From Thermococcus camini (lineage in GTDB: Archaea; Methanobacteriota_B; Thermococci; Thermococcales; Thermococcaceae), in assembly GCF_904067545.1 (NCBI RefSeq), contig NZ_LR881183.1, positions 186,001-250,000 on the forward strand: a stretch of DNA of 64,000 bases, in the 5' to 3' direction. A model generated the notes under the pieces. The model saw nothing but the letters and a program-made list of their open reading frames with translations. It did not search any database and was not told where the DNA came from. Both the position numbers and the translations under genes were made by a program. Position 1 is the stretch's first letter. Each line of letters starts with the position of its first letter. Below, one piece after another: positions 18,352 through 26,704 of the stretch.

Positions 18352-18849
18352 TTGTATCACCATTTGGTCCATCTGTCGGACATAATAAAAAGGTTTCCAC
18401 GGGGCGAAGCTCTTTAATCTGTCGTTGCTAGGGGTGAGTCTAGTCTGCTTAAGTCGACTAAACAGGGTTTTTATTCCGTTTGAACAGACGGGACTGTGGT
18501 GTGGTCGTTCATAACGGGAAGTTTGAAAATGTATGTACTATTTTGGACATCCCCCATAATGGGGGACCTCTCATTTCTCCGAGAACATGCACCACTGGAG
18601 ATGTCCTCCTAAAGAACAGGGGGAAATAAGTTAAACCTTCGGGGCGGAGTCCTCTGGCAACCTTTGCTGGACAAAGTTTCTTGAGGAGTGGAACCCGATT
18701 CTTGATGGAATCAAAAGAATTCTTGGCTTTGTGAATTACACGAATCTTTCTTGATCAAAGCACTTGCTGGATGTGTTTCTTGAGATGGATAGAAGGTTGG
18801 GGAGTCATCTTTAAATACTATTGTAGTCTATATGTAATTGGTGATTGTT
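18352..18849. other. Intergenic region with hairpins and one copy of a direct repeat
   Basis: No gene is supported in these 498 bp. CCCCCATAATGGGGG at 18550-18564 is a perfect short hairpin. The segment 18627-18682 (TAAGTTAAACCTTCGGGG, then GGAGTCC and CAACCTTTGCTGGACAAAGT) recurs in diverged form at 19614-19680, on the far side of the next toxin-antitoxin pair. A GGTGAT ribosome site precedes ATG 18850. Confidence 0.5.
18627..18682 (+). repeat. Direct repeat a, left of the RHH/PIN pair
   Basis: It shares AAGTTAAACCTYCGGGG, GGCGGAG, CAACCTTTG-type and GGNAAAG blocks with 19614-19680. The two copies differ by a short insertion and several substitutions. Confidence 0.45.
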
Positions 18850-19173
18850 ATGGCGGAGATGGTAGATTACCCCGTCTCCGTGAGGTTACCGGGGTACGTT
18901 CTCAAGAAAATAGACGAGCTGGTGAAAAAGAAGGAGTTCAGGAGCCGTTCAGACTTCATCAAGTTCGCCGTTACGCTGGCGCTTGGACAGATGATGATGG
19001 AAGAAGCCAAGGAACTCGCCAAGGGCTTAACGCTTCAGGATATCCGGGCGGAGACAGAGGAAGCCCGGAGAATGTTGGCCGCTGGGGACTTTGAGGACGA
19101 GTGGCCTGAAGTCAAGGACATTCTCAAGGAAGTTGATGAGGAGTACAAGAAACTCACAGGTGCCAGGGGATGA
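18850..19173 (+). CDS. Ribbon-helix-helix antitoxin of a PIN-toxin pair
   Basis: The first 50 of 107 residues form a ribbon-helix-helix DNA-binding domain (YPVSVRLPGYVLKKIDELVK, then RSRSDFIKFAVTLALG). The rest is an acidic helical tail expected to mask the toxin active site. ATG 18850 follows GGTGATTGTT; an in-frame ATG-less extension upstream is ignored. The gene overlaps the following PIN gene by 14 nt. This is the standard VapB-like arrangement, although the toxin belongs to the other PIN subgroup. Confidence 0.82.
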   Translation: MAEMVDYPVSVRLPGYVLKKIDELVKKKEFRSRSDFIKFAVTLALGQMMMEEAKELAKGLTLQDIRAETEEARRMLAAGDFEDEWPEVKDILKEVDEEYKKLTGARG

Positions 19174-19609
19174 AGTAGTCGTGGATACCAACGTTGTCCT
19201 AGCGGCCATGATTAGGCCAAGTGGGCTGGGGGCACTCCTCATTAAAGCCCTGGACGAGAATTTTCTCGTAAATTATACGAGTGAAGAAGCGCTCCATGAG
19301 CTCAGCTTAAAGATTGGCCTCTTAGCTGAGAATGGGAAGCTCTCTAGTGAATGGAAGCGGATTCTGGCCAGGTATTTGAGGGGCTCCTTAACAGTCTCGC
19401 CTTCGAGGGAGTTTAACCTCTCCAGGGACCCCAATGATAACAAATGGCTGGAAATTGCCTATGAGGGAAAAGTGGGGTATATCTTAACTTGGGACGATGA
19501 TTTGATAGCTCTGAGGGACGAGAACAAGGTTGTGTGCTTGGAGGACCATGCTCTTAAAATCCTCCAACCCGTTGAGTTCTATCATGAAGTTCTGAAAAGA
19601 CTTTGTTAA
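19160..19609 (+). CDS. PIN-domain toxin ribonuclease
   Basis: This 149-residue PIN-family nuclease (PIN_3-like toxin component) has the acidic active-site residues in VVVDTNVVLAAMI, EEALHELS, DPNDNKWLE and TWDDDLI. It should cleave RNA with a metal ion. The start was set at GTG 19160 (MPGDEVVVDTNV), because the frame upstream belongs to the antitoxin; the ribosome site is weak, which fits coupling to the antitoxin stop at 19171-19173. It lies within a repeat-rich island and is bracketed by a diverged direct repeat. Confidence 0.85.
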   Translation: MPGDEVVVDTNVVLAAMIRPSGLGALLIKALDENFLVNYTSEEALHELSLKIGLLAENGKLSSEWKRILARYLRGSLTVSPSREFNLSRDPNDNKWLEIAYEGKVGYILTWDDDLIALRDENKVVCLEDHALKILQPVEFYHEVLKRLC

Positions 19610-19613
19610 GGGG

Positions 19614-19680
19614 TAAGTTAAACCTCCGGGGGTGTGTGGGCGGAGCCCCCCATCAACCGTTGCACGGCAAAGGTTGACCA
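19614..19680 (+). repeat. Direct repeat b, right of the RHH/PIN pair
   Basis: This is the diverged second copy of the 18627-18682 repeat (TAAGTTAAACCTCCGGGG, GGCGGAGCCCCCC, GGCAAAGGTTGACC). It begins 5 nt after the PIN gene stop. Confidence 0.45.
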
Positions 19681-19883
19681 AAAGTCTTAACTGCGTAATC
19701 TGCTAAAGTGAGTTTGTGTGTCTTCTATTAAGTTTGAGAGTTTTGACTGGGTTTTATTTCAATAAGCCAATTTTGTTTTTGGTTTCTCTATTGTTTCAGC
19801 GCCCGGAGGGCGCTGTTGGAGTGAAACCATATGAGAGCGAATGTTGGGTGGATAAACTTGGGAGAATACCACCAGTGAGAACA

Positions 19884-19920
19884 CACGAACTTTGATGAAA
19901 CTTTGCGCAGGCAAAGTTTC
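19884..19920 (-). repeat. Palindromic interspersed element R5, inverted
   Basis: On the minus strand GAAACTTTGC/GCAAAGTTTC (10-bp perfect stem, 4-nt loop) is followed by ATCAAAGTTCGTG, the same order as R1 and R3. Confidence 0.55.
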
Positions 19921-20016
19921 TTGCGGGGTGGAACCCCTCACCTCACCATATCAAGTGAGTGGTTATAGAATGCCACAGGTTACACCCCTTTAACCCCTTC
20001 CGAAAATTTTATTAGG

Positions 20017-20039
20017 ATCCTGGCCAAAATAGTCAGGAT
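20017..20039. promoter_or_regulatory. Putative AbiE operator
   Basis: The inverted repeat ATCCTG-N11-CAGGAT ends one base before ATG 20040, downstream of an AT-rich AAAATTTTATT element. AbiEi antitoxins are known to repress their own promoter through inverted repeats, so this is the natural candidate site. Confidence 0.5.
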
Positions 20040-20831
20040 ATGGAGAAAAATTACTACCTTACAAAAACTGAACAGGACATCATGAGGGCAATACGCGGAG
20101 CTGATATAGTGAGTGTTGACGAACTGCAGGAACTCTTTCCTAATCTTACCGCTGAAATGCTCTGGAAAGCTCTTTCGAGCCTCTCAAAAAAAGGGTACCT
20201 CACAAGGCTGAAGAAAGGCCTCTACCTCGTCAACGAAGGGCCAGGAAGCCCATCAATAAAAAACCCCTACCGGATAGCCCTTGCCATATTCCCGGGATAT
20301 ATAGCCTTCTCTTCCGCCCTGAGGCTTTACGATCTGCTTGACTATGAGCCGTTCACGATATTCGTGGCCACACCGAGAAAATCCGGTGAGAGAACCATTG
20401 GGGAGTACACGATCAAGGCCGTTGCCCTGGGAGAAAAGGCCACAGGAATGACGCTTAAGGATGGAATCTACACATCCACCCTCGCGAAGACGTTCTTCGA
20501 CTGCTTTTACAAGCCGAGATACTGCGGGGGCTACTCTGAGATAACAAAGGCCTTCTACGAGGCCGAAAAACTTGACTGGGACGAATTCTTGGGCTACTTC
20601 GAACGCTTTGCCAGCGACTCCCTCTGCCAAAGGACTGGCTATGTTCTGGAGCTCCTCAAAAACGAGCTGGGGATAGACATCCCTGAGAGGGTTCTTGACT
20701 ATCTAAGGGGCAGGGTTAGAAGCTGGACGAAGCTTGTCCCGACTCTTCCCTCCCGCGGGAGGAGCATTAAGGGGTGGAAAGTGATAGACAACCTTGGAAA
20801 GGAGAAGATACTGGGGTGGGCGTATGGATGA
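20040..20831 (+). CDS. AbiEi-type antitoxin / winged-helix regulator
   Basis: The N-terminus of this 263-residue protein is a winged-helix domain (TKTEQDIMRAIRGADIVSVD, LSSLSKKGYLTRLKKGLYLV), followed by the AbiEi C-terminal region (YIAFSSALRLYDLLDYEPF, FVATPRKSG). In type IV AbiE systems this protein represses the operon and counteracts the nucleotidyltransferase toxin. The end overlaps the toxin gene by 8 nt. Phage-exclusion function is known for bacterial AbiE and only inferred here. Confidence 0.8.
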   Translation: MEKNYYLTKTEQDIMRAIRGADIVSVDELQELFPNLTAEMLWKALSSLSKKGYLTRLKKGLYLVNEGPGSPSIKNPYRIALAIFPGYIAFSSALRLYDLLDYEPFTIFVATPRKSGERTIGEYTIKAVALGEKATGMTLKDGIYTSTLAKTFFDCFYKPRYCGGYSEITKAFYEAEKLDWDEFLGYFERFASDSLCQRTGYVLELLKNELGIDIPERVLDYLRGRVRSWTKLVPTLPSRGRSIKGWKVIDNLGKEKILGWAYG

Positions 20832-21618
20832 GGAAATGCTCCGGTATCTGGCAGCGAAGACCGGGCTGGGTCTGAACTACATCGCCAAGGAGGAGCGCAT
20901 TTCTTTCCTGCTGAGTCAGCTGTGGGAAATCTTCGGCGAGAAGGCGATACTCAAGGGCGGCACTGCCCTCAACAGGGTTTACCTTGCAAAGATTGGAGCG
21001 GCAAGGTTTTCCGAGGATATAGACATTGACTATTTCAACGGCGACGTTGGCACAGCGGCTGAGGAGATAAAAGAGGGCATGAAGCTCGTCGAGGGATTTG
21101 ACGTTAAAGGGCCGAGAGTTTTGCACCGGACTTTTCGGTTTGACTGCTATTACAAGAACCCTCTCGGGAACCGGGACAGGGTTAAAGTTGAGTTCTACCT
21201 CAGCAGGCCGCCTTACGTTGAAGCCAGGGTTGAACTGGTTAAATCACCATTTGTGGGTGAGTACCCAACCATGTTCATGGTCTACTCCTTCGAAGATCTG
21301 CTCGCCAAGAAACTCGCCGCCCTCTACAACCGCACTGAAGGCAAGGACATCTACGACTCTTTCCATGCTCTTAACATGGAGTTTGATGAGAAAAGGCTGG
21401 AAAATGCTTTGAAGCTCACCTTTGAATTCTACCACATTAACAATGAGGACTTCCTAAGGAGCTTAATTAAAAAGCTCGATTACGCAAAGGAAAATGCCCG
21501 GTACATCGGCAACTCCACCAACCACTTCATTCCAAAGAGCCTGCGCCCCAACTGGGAAGAGATGATAGAAAGCCTGAAGCTCAGAATTGAAGAACTTGGC
21601 CAGGTGATCCCTCTGTAG
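20824..21618 (+). CDS. AbiEii/AbiGii nucleotidyltransferase toxin
   Basis: This 264-residue DNA polymerase-beta-like nucleotidyltransferase has the motif KGGTALNRVYL followed by RFSEDIDIDYF (two metal-binding Asp), and further on SFEDLLAKKLAALYNRTEGK, all typical of AbiEii. The family transfers nucleotides to RNA, in some members to tRNA acceptor ends, and arrests growth. ATG 20824 has GGGTGGG upstream and overlaps the AbiEi stop. With AbiEi it forms a complete, apparently intact system. Confidence 0.85.
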   Translation: MDEEMLRYLAAKTGLGLNYIAKEERISFLLSQLWEIFGEKAILKGGTALNRVYLAKIGAARFSEDIDIDYFNGDVGTAAEEIKEGMKLVEGFDVKGPRVLHRTFRFDCYYKNPLGNRDRVKVEFYLSRPPYVEARVELVKSPFVGEYPTMFMVYSFEDLLAKKLAALYNRTEGKDIYDSFHALNMEFDEKRLENALKLTFEFYHINNEDFLRSLIKKLDYAKENARYIGNSTNHFIPKSLRPNWEEMIESLKLRIEELGQVIPL

Positions 21619-21642
21619 TTCGCGCCTTTTCCCAGAGAAAGG

Positions 21643-21650
21643 TTTATAAG
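21643..21650 (+). promoter_or_regulatory. TATA box of the zinc-ribbon/aEF1-beta operon
   Basis: TTTATAAG preceded by purines (GAAAGG) lies 57-64 nt upstream of GTG 21707 and is a near-consensus archaeal promoter. Confidence 0.6.
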
Positions 21651-21706
21651 CCAACTCCCTCAATGCCCACCAGTGATTAAAACCACCTTTCTTGGAGGTG
21701 TTCGCA

Positions 21707-21886
21707 GTGGAAGCCAAGTTCGAGATACCCGTATGCACATCATGCGGAAAGGAGATAACCCCTAGGGAGCACGCCACTCACTTCGTCTGCCCGAACTGCG
21801 GCGAGGAGATAATCTGGCGCTGCGAAAGCTGCAGGGTGTTAAGCGTCCCCTACAAGTGCCCGAAGTGCGGCTGGGAGGGGCCGTGA
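21707..21886 (+). CDS. Small zinc-ribbon protein upstream of aEF1-beta
   Basis: The protein has 59 residues with four CxxC knuckles: CTSCGK, CPNCGE, CESCRV and CPKCGW, enough for two zinc ions. The family (HVO_2753-like double zinc ribbons) is commonly encoded just before elongation factor 1-beta in Euryarchaeota, as here with 26 nt between the genes. GTG 21707 has GGAGGTG 6 nt upstream. A role in translation or nucleic-acid binding is inferred from context. Confidence 0.85.
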   Translation: MEAKFEIPVCTSCGKEITPREHATHFVCPNCGEEIIWRCESCRVLSVPYKCPKCGWEGP

Positions 21887-21912
21887 ATTAGGCTGATTTG
21901 GAGGTGAAAGGA

Positions 21913-22188
21913 ATGAGCGACTTCAACCTCGTTGGTGTTATTAAGGTCATGCCGACCGATCCGGAGGTCAACCTCGACGAGCTTGAGGAGAAACTGAAAG
22001 CTGTTATCCCCGAGAGGTTCGGCCTCGCCAAGGTCGAGCGCGAGCCCATAGCTTTTGGCCTCGTCGCCCTCAAGTTCTACGTCCTCGGAAGGGACGAGGA
22101 GGGCTACTCCTACGACGCCGTCGCCGACCTCTTCCGCGAGGTCGAGAACGTCGAGAGCGCGGAAGTTGAGACCGTCTCGAGGATCTGA
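21913..22188 (+). CDS. Elongation factor 1-beta (aEF1B)
   Basis: This is the guanine-nucleotide exchange factor for aEF1A. The 91-residue protein matches the small archaeal form: VGVIKVMPTDPEVNLDELEE near the start, PIAFGLVALKFYVLGRDEEG in the middle and a VENVESAEVETVSRI end. ATG 21913 is preceded by GGAGGTGA. It is co-transcribed with the zinc-ribbon gene. Confidence 0.95.
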   Translation: MSDFNLVGVIKVMPTDPEVNLDELEEKLKAVIPERFGLAKVEREPIAFGLVALKFYVLGRDEEGYSYDAVADLFREVENVESAEVETVSRI

Positions 22189-22222
22189 ATCCTCGGTTCC
22201 ATTTCTATATCTTCCATCACCC

Positions 22223-23452
22223 TCAGGCTGCCCTTCTTATGGTTCCGGTGAGCGCAATCACCGCCAGCACCGTCCCGTATGCACCGATCCACGCCACGCC
22301 TATCCCAGCTATCCCCATCTGCCCGAGTAGGGCGTAGCTGAGCCCCAGGAAGAGCCCGGCCTTGAGGACGTTGAGGAGGGCGACCTCCCTCACCCGCTTC
22401 CGGATGTTGAGGATGGTCACCGAGAAGTTCACCGGGACCACCAGGAAGGAACCCAGCATCATGAGCTTCAGAAGCTTTAGACCCGCCATGTATTCCTCGC
22501 CGAACAGCCCGAGCAGAAGCCCACCAAAAAACCACACGAAGCCGGTCGCGGCGGTAAGGTACGCGTAGCTGACAAGCGTGGCCCTTTTGAGGGTTCTCCA
22601 TACGTTCTCAAGCCCGTGGCTCCCCTCGACGAAGAAAGAAGTGTTCACAGCATTGGGCACGAACATGAGCAGGTTCGCGACGGAGAATGCTATATAGAAG
22701 TACGCCGCCTCCTCGCTCCCGAGGACCGTCAGAACAACCGTGGGCATCAAATAGTTCGGCGCCATGTTGGCGAGGTCGGCCACGTAGTTGCTGACGGAGA
22801 ACGTGAGGGACTCCCTTAAAAACTCCGTATCCAGCCTTGGCCGCACCCAGCCGGCTGAGGCCAGCCCGTAAACCGTTCCCAGAAGCAGACCCAGGCCAAA
22901 GGATGACACTATCCCCAGGGTACCAAGGGGGACGAGGGCGAACAGGAAGGCGAACCTGGCCGAGAACAGTACGCTCTGGACAAAGCTGTGCTCCGCTTTC
23001 CTCCGGGCTATCGCGTAAATCGCGAGCACGTTGTAGGCTGTTGATGCTAAGGAGAACAGCGCAAAGAGGGCGAAGAACTCCGCCGAGAAAACGCCCTCAA
23101 ACGACCCCATCCTCCCCGCGAGCAGCGCGTAGGCGGTGGAAACTGCGAGGGAGGCGGCGAGGGTCGCGGCCAGCGCGCTGCCTATGACCCTCTCCCCGTA
23201 GCGGGGATAGAACCTTATCATCGAGAAGTTCAGGCCGAGCATCGATATTGTGAAGACCAGGCTTATCGCTGATATCACGGCGGAGGCAGTCCCAACGTCG
23301 GACGGGGAATAGAGCCTCGCGGCAACGTTCCAGAACAAGAATCCCGCGGCCGCGGTGACCATCATCGACAGGGATATGTAGAGGGAGTTCCTGTACAGGG
23401 GGTTCTTCACGTGCCCCAGAACCGCACTGAACAGCTGGCTGACCGACCCCAT
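22223..23452 (-). CDS. Polysaccharide flippase-like membrane protein
   Basis: This 409-residue multi-pass protein of the MOP/Wzx superfamily has about 12 hydrophobic segments and the family-like SMMVTAAAGFLFWNVAARLY and SDVGTASAVISAIS near the N-terminus. It probably exports a lipid-linked glycan. Unlike the flippase at 4204-5732 it is intact and GC-rich like the core genome. It is convergent with aEF1-beta and follows the TPR gene on the same strand after 57 nt, but no glycosyltransferase is adjacent. Confidence 0.78.
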   Translation of the reverse strand: MGSVSQLFSAVLGHVKNPLYRNSLYISLSMMVTAAAGFLFWNVAARLYSPSDVGTASAVISAISLVFTISMLGLNFSMIRFYPRYGERVIGSALAATLAASLAVSTAYALLAGRMGSFEGVFSAEFFALFALFSLASTAYNVLAIYAIARRKAEHSFVQSVLFSARFAFLFALVPLGTLGIVSSFGLGLLLGTVYGLASAGWVRPRLDTEFLRESLTFSVSNYVADLANMAPNYLMPTVVLTVLGSEEAAYFYIAFSVANLLMFVPNAVNTSFFVEGSHGLENVWRTLKRATLVSYAYLTAATGFVWFFGGLLLGLFGEEYMAGLKLLKLMMLGSFLVVPVNFSVTILNIRKRVREVALLNVLKAGLFLGLSYALLGQMGIAGIGVAWIGAYGTVLAVIALTGTIRRAA

Positions 23453-23509
23453 CTTCTCGCCTCGCTGGAATCACGGGGCGGATGATAAAAATGTATCGAG
23501 GCGGAAGCT

Positions 23510-24535
23510 TCAAAGCCCCAGACTCAAACTCAGCTTCGGCCTCTTCCACTCATCGAGGATTGCTTTCAGATCCTCGTTCTCCACCTGGGAGTAGAGCTCA
23601 TCGAAGCGCTCCTTCGCACCGTTCTCCCCGGCCTTCCAGCGGGCAAGCTCACCTATCGCCCTGAAGAAATAAGCCGTATCATCCTCGAAGAGCTCGGCAA
23701 AGGCCTCCATGTTCTCCGCGACAACGCCGTAAGAGCCCTCGTTGAAGAGCCCCTCGATGAAATCCGTCAGCGTATCGAAGACGAGGCCGAAAATCTCGTC
23801 GCTCACGTTGATGGCCTTGACGAGGGCGTCCCGTATAGCCCTGAAAGCTTTGTCGTACTCCCCCCTTCCGGCGAATATCTCCGCCTCGACCAGCCTGGCG
23901 TTTATCTCTATCTCGTCCTCCCTCGGGTTCCTGAGAACCTCGTTTATCAGTGCCTCCGCCGCGTCGTAGTCCCCGAGCTCATACCTGAAGTGCGCAAGGT
24001 CAAGAAGGCTTATCATGTGGTTCTTCTCGTCTCGTATCCCCTCGAAGATCCCCCTCGCGCGCTCCATAAGCTCTATTGCCTTCTCGGTCTCGCCGAGCTC
24101 GTCGTAGTTCACCGCCAGGTTCGCTAGAGTTAGCGCTATCTCCCTCTCGTTCTTCAGAACCTCTTCCTCGAGTTTGAGGAGCTCCTCGTAGGTCTCTATC
24201 GCCTTCTCTGGCATGCCGAAGTGCTCGTAGGCATCTGCTAAGTAGTATAGAGCCGTCGCGTACTCCTCCGGGTCATCCTTCTTCTTCTCGGCCACCCTCC
24301 TGTAGAGCTCGATTCCGGCCTCGGAGTCGTCGAGGTGTGCGTAGACGTGCGCAATCTCGTGGAGCAGGTCGTAGGGATCTTCACACTCTACCGCGATTTC
24401 CCCGAGCCTTCCAAGCTCTTCCCTCAGCTCTTCTTCCGCCTCGATGGAGTCGATGTAATCGTCAAAGAGCTCCAAAAGTTTCTCACAGTCCTTTGCGGCG
24501 AGGACATTCTCCCATTCGGCCTTGATATCGCTCAT
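23510..24535 (-). CDS. TPR-repeat protein
   Basis: The 341-residue acidic, all-helical protein is built of tetratricopeptide repeats of about 40 residues, recognisable at YATALYYLADAYEHFGMPEK, IALTLANLAVNYDELGETEK and LLDLAHFRYELGDYDAAEAL. TPR proteins are protein-interaction scaffolds; the partner is unknown. ATG 24535 was chosen for GGTGATG upstream. No signal peptide is present. Confidence 0.85.
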   Translation of the reverse strand: MSDIKAEWENVLAAKDCEKLLELFDDYIDSIEAEEELREELGRLGEIAVECEDPYDLLHEIAHVYAHLDDSEAGIELYRRVAEKKKDDPEEYATALYYLADAYEHFGMPEKAIETYEELLKLEEEVLKNEREIALTLANLAVNYDELGETEKAIELMERARGIFEGIRDEKNHMISLLDLAHFRYELGDYDAAEALINEVLRNPREDEIEINARLVEAEIFAGRGEYDKAFRAIRDALVKAINVSDEIFGLVFDTLTDFIEGLFNEGSYGVVAENMEAFAELFEDDTAYFFRAIGELARWKAGENGAKERFDELYSQVENEDLKAILDEWKRPKLSLSLGL

Positions 24536-24838
24536 TTTCACATCACCGGGTTTCGGTTCTCCGAACGGGTTAAAAAGCTATGGTCGTCAGAGACTGTGTT
24601 TTATAGTCAAATATTGATTTAGCATTTTGTATAGATGACAATTATTTGTCGATACTTGTTTCAGTGGCTTCCTGTGTTGTCAGTTTGTCTGTCTAACTAT
24701 CAATAGATGTCTGTCCAGCCTGTCATTTGGTACTGAATCATAGGGAGGTTTTGCAGAACTGACTATGAGTTCAAGGGGAAGCGTTATATCTGGCGTTTGT
24801 TTCCATCGTTATTTGGATAAATTATCCAGGTGGTACCG
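24536..24838. other. Intergenic region before nrdD
   Basis: About 300 bp, A+T-rich, with no gene, repeat or convincing RNA. It ends with GGTGGT at 24830-24835, the ribosome site of nrdD. Confidence 0.5.
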
Positions 24839-26683
24839 ATGGAAACCGTAAAAAAGGATGTGATCCACGAGTACGCCGGCTGGAGCAGTCCCAACGTTCT
24901 GGAGAATGCCAACCGCTATCCCGGTCCAACGGGCTTCTTCGCCTACGTGATGGAGGAATCACTAAAGGAAAGCTTCTCACTGGTTCCTGAGGAGGGAAGG
25001 AAGGCTCATTTCTCCGGGGACGTCTACATCCACAAGCTCCCCTACAGCCTCTACATCCCTTACTGCACGGGCCACAGCACGGCGAGGCTCCTCGAGAAGG
25101 GTCTCAAAACCCCGACGATAACATCGAAGCCCGCTAAGCACTTCGACACCTACGTTGATCATATAGCGAACTACCTCATAACCATGCAGCACTACTTCAG
25201 CGGCGCTCAAGCTTTAAGCTCGGTCGAGTGGTATGCCGGCCCGTTCATAAGGAAAGAGGCCCTCGAGGGGCGTAAAATCAGACAGCAGATTCAAAGGCTG
25301 GTTTACAACCTCAACTACCCGAGCAGGGTTGGAATGCAAACTCCTTTCACCAACTTTACAGTAACTCTCGATGCCCCCAAGAAGATGCTCGAAGGTGACC
25401 ACGCAGTTTATGCGGGAGAGAAGGTTGAACCCCTCGGTGAGTACGAAAGGGAAGCGAAGGAGTTCTTCATAGCCCTCACAGAGGTCCTCCGCGAGGGAGA
25501 TGCCCTTGGCCAGCCCTTCACCTTCCCGATTCCCACCCTTATGGTCACAGCCAAGATGCTCTGGGACGACCCGGAGGTTTTTGAGGCCGTCTTTACAACA
25601 GCCTCAAAGCGCGGGAGCTTCTACTGGCTCAACACCAACGTTGTCGATCCGGATGCCAGCTACGCCATGTGCTGCAGAATAGCGATAGACAAGACCGAGA
25701 TGGCCTTTGCCTTTGGTGTTTCCGAGAAGAGCGCCGAGGAAGAAGCCATAGAAAAGCTTGAACGCCAGCGCTTCGGTGGCCTCTGGGCGATGCCAGACGT
25801 TACCGGCTCGGTGAACGTAACCACCGTGAACCTTCCGAGGCTTGCACTCAAGGCCAAAGGCGACGACGATAGGTTCTGGGAGGAGTACGAGAGAGTCCTT
25901 GAAATCGTTAGAAGAACCACCGACTGGTTCAGGGAGCGCTACGTGAGGCTGATAACGACTTACAGGCACATGTACAGCATGATTCACCTCTATCTTAAGG
26001 AGTTCCTGGGCAGTCACTTCAACACGGTTGGAATCCTCGGCCTTCCGGAGGCTGCTGCCATTTACCTCAACGAGCTGAGGCTCTGGGAGGAGGGGAGCAG
26101 AAGGGAGTGGCTTAAAGCGGCGGAGGTAATGAAGGAGATGGTGGAGTTTGCAACCGAAAAAGCGAGGGAGTGGATGCGGGAAACCGGGACACCCTGGAAC
26201 GTCGAGGAGGTTCCGGGGGAGAGTGCGGCTGCAAAGCTCGCAATCAGGGATATCAACGAGTTCCCCGAGCTCAAAGAGTACCTCAGCGACGTTGACAACC
26301 CGATTTATTCGACCAGTATAGCGCCCTACTACGGGGCACTTGAGCTGGCCGACAGGATACGGGTAGAGGAAAGGGTTCAGAGGAGCTTCACCGGCGGGGT
26401 CATGATGCACATCTTCCTTGGAGAAGAGCCCGACCCGGAGGCACTTGCAAAGCTCACCAGGAGGCTCATGAGGACCGAGCTGGTTTATTGGAGCTACACT
26501 CCAGCGGTAACGGTCTGCAACTCCTGTGGTTACTCTGCAACCGGCCTGCACACCCACTGTCCGAGATGCGGAAGCGAGAACGTCGAGATATGGAGCAGGA
26601 TAATAGGCTACTACCGCCCGCTCAGGAACTGGAACCCCTTCCGGAAGAAGGAGTTCTGGACGAGGAGGCACTACTCATCTTGA
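24839..26683 (+). CDS. nrdD: Anaerobic ribonucleoside-triphosphate reductase (class III)
   Basis: This makes deoxynucleotides from NTPs with a glycyl radical and formate. The 614-residue protein has YAGWSSPNVLENANRYPGPT near the start, the Cys-containing YIPYCTGHSTARLLEKG, a conserved MCCRIAID region and a C-terminal zinc site (CNSCGY...CPRCGS). The glycyl-radical loop SRIIGYYRPLRNWN has its Gly at about residue 590. ATG 24839 follows GGTGGTACCG. The gene lies 21 nt before its activase nrdG. No ATP-cone is visible at the N-terminus. Confidence 0.95.
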   Translation: METVKKDVIHEYAGWSSPNVLENANRYPGPTGFFAYVMEESLKESFSLVPEEGRKAHFSGDVYIHKLPYSLYIPYCTGHSTARLLEKGLKTPTITSKPAKHFDTYVDHIANYLITMQHYFSGAQALSSVEWYAGPFIRKEALEGRKIRQQIQRLVYNLNYPSRVGMQTPFTNFTVTLDAPKKMLEGDHAVYAGEKVEPLGEYEREAKEFFIALTEVLREGDALGQPFTFPIPTLMVTAKMLWDDPEVFEAVFTTASKRGSFYWLNTNVVDPDASYAMCCRIAIDKTEMAFAFGVSEKSAEEEAIEKLERQRFGGLWAMPDVTGSVNVTTVNLPRLALKAKGDDDRFWEEYERVLEIVRRTTDWFRERYVRLITTYRHMYSMIHLYLKEFLGSHFNTVGILGLPEAAAIYLNELRLWEEGSRREWLKAAEVMKEMVEFATEKAREWMRETGTPWNVEEVPGESAAAKLAIRDINEFPELKEYLSDVDNPIYSTSIAPYYGALELADRIRVEERVQRSFTGGVMMHIFLGEEPDPEALAKLTRRLMRTELVYWSYTPAVTVCNSCGYSATGLHTHCPRCGSENVEIWSRIIGYYRPLRNWNPFRKKEFWTRRHYSS

Positions 26684-26704
26684 TTTCTTTTTGGAGGTGG
26701 TTGT

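Larger units (their letters stand above)
19610..20039. other. Intergenic region with repeats before the AbiE pair
   Basis: These 430 bp hold direct repeat b, a CAGCGCCC/GGGCGCTG hairpin near 19797-19816 and palindromic element R5. No convincing reading frame is present. The last 40 bp carry the promoter and a putative operator of the AbiE pair. Confidence 0.5.

Noticed and set aside
16918-19940. CRISPR array
   Set aside because: The repeats are few, unequal in spacing, in both orientations and palindromic without unique spacers of constant length. No cas gene is present.
16749-21618. Integrated virus or plasmid behind the tRNA genes
   Set aside because: No integrase, replication or capsid gene and no repeated tRNA 3' end was found. 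Only repeats and toxin-antitoxin genes support mobility.
25604-26671. Long open frame (about 355 codons) antisense to nrdD
   Set aside because: It lies wholly inside a clear class III ribonucleotide reductase gene. No independent evidence.
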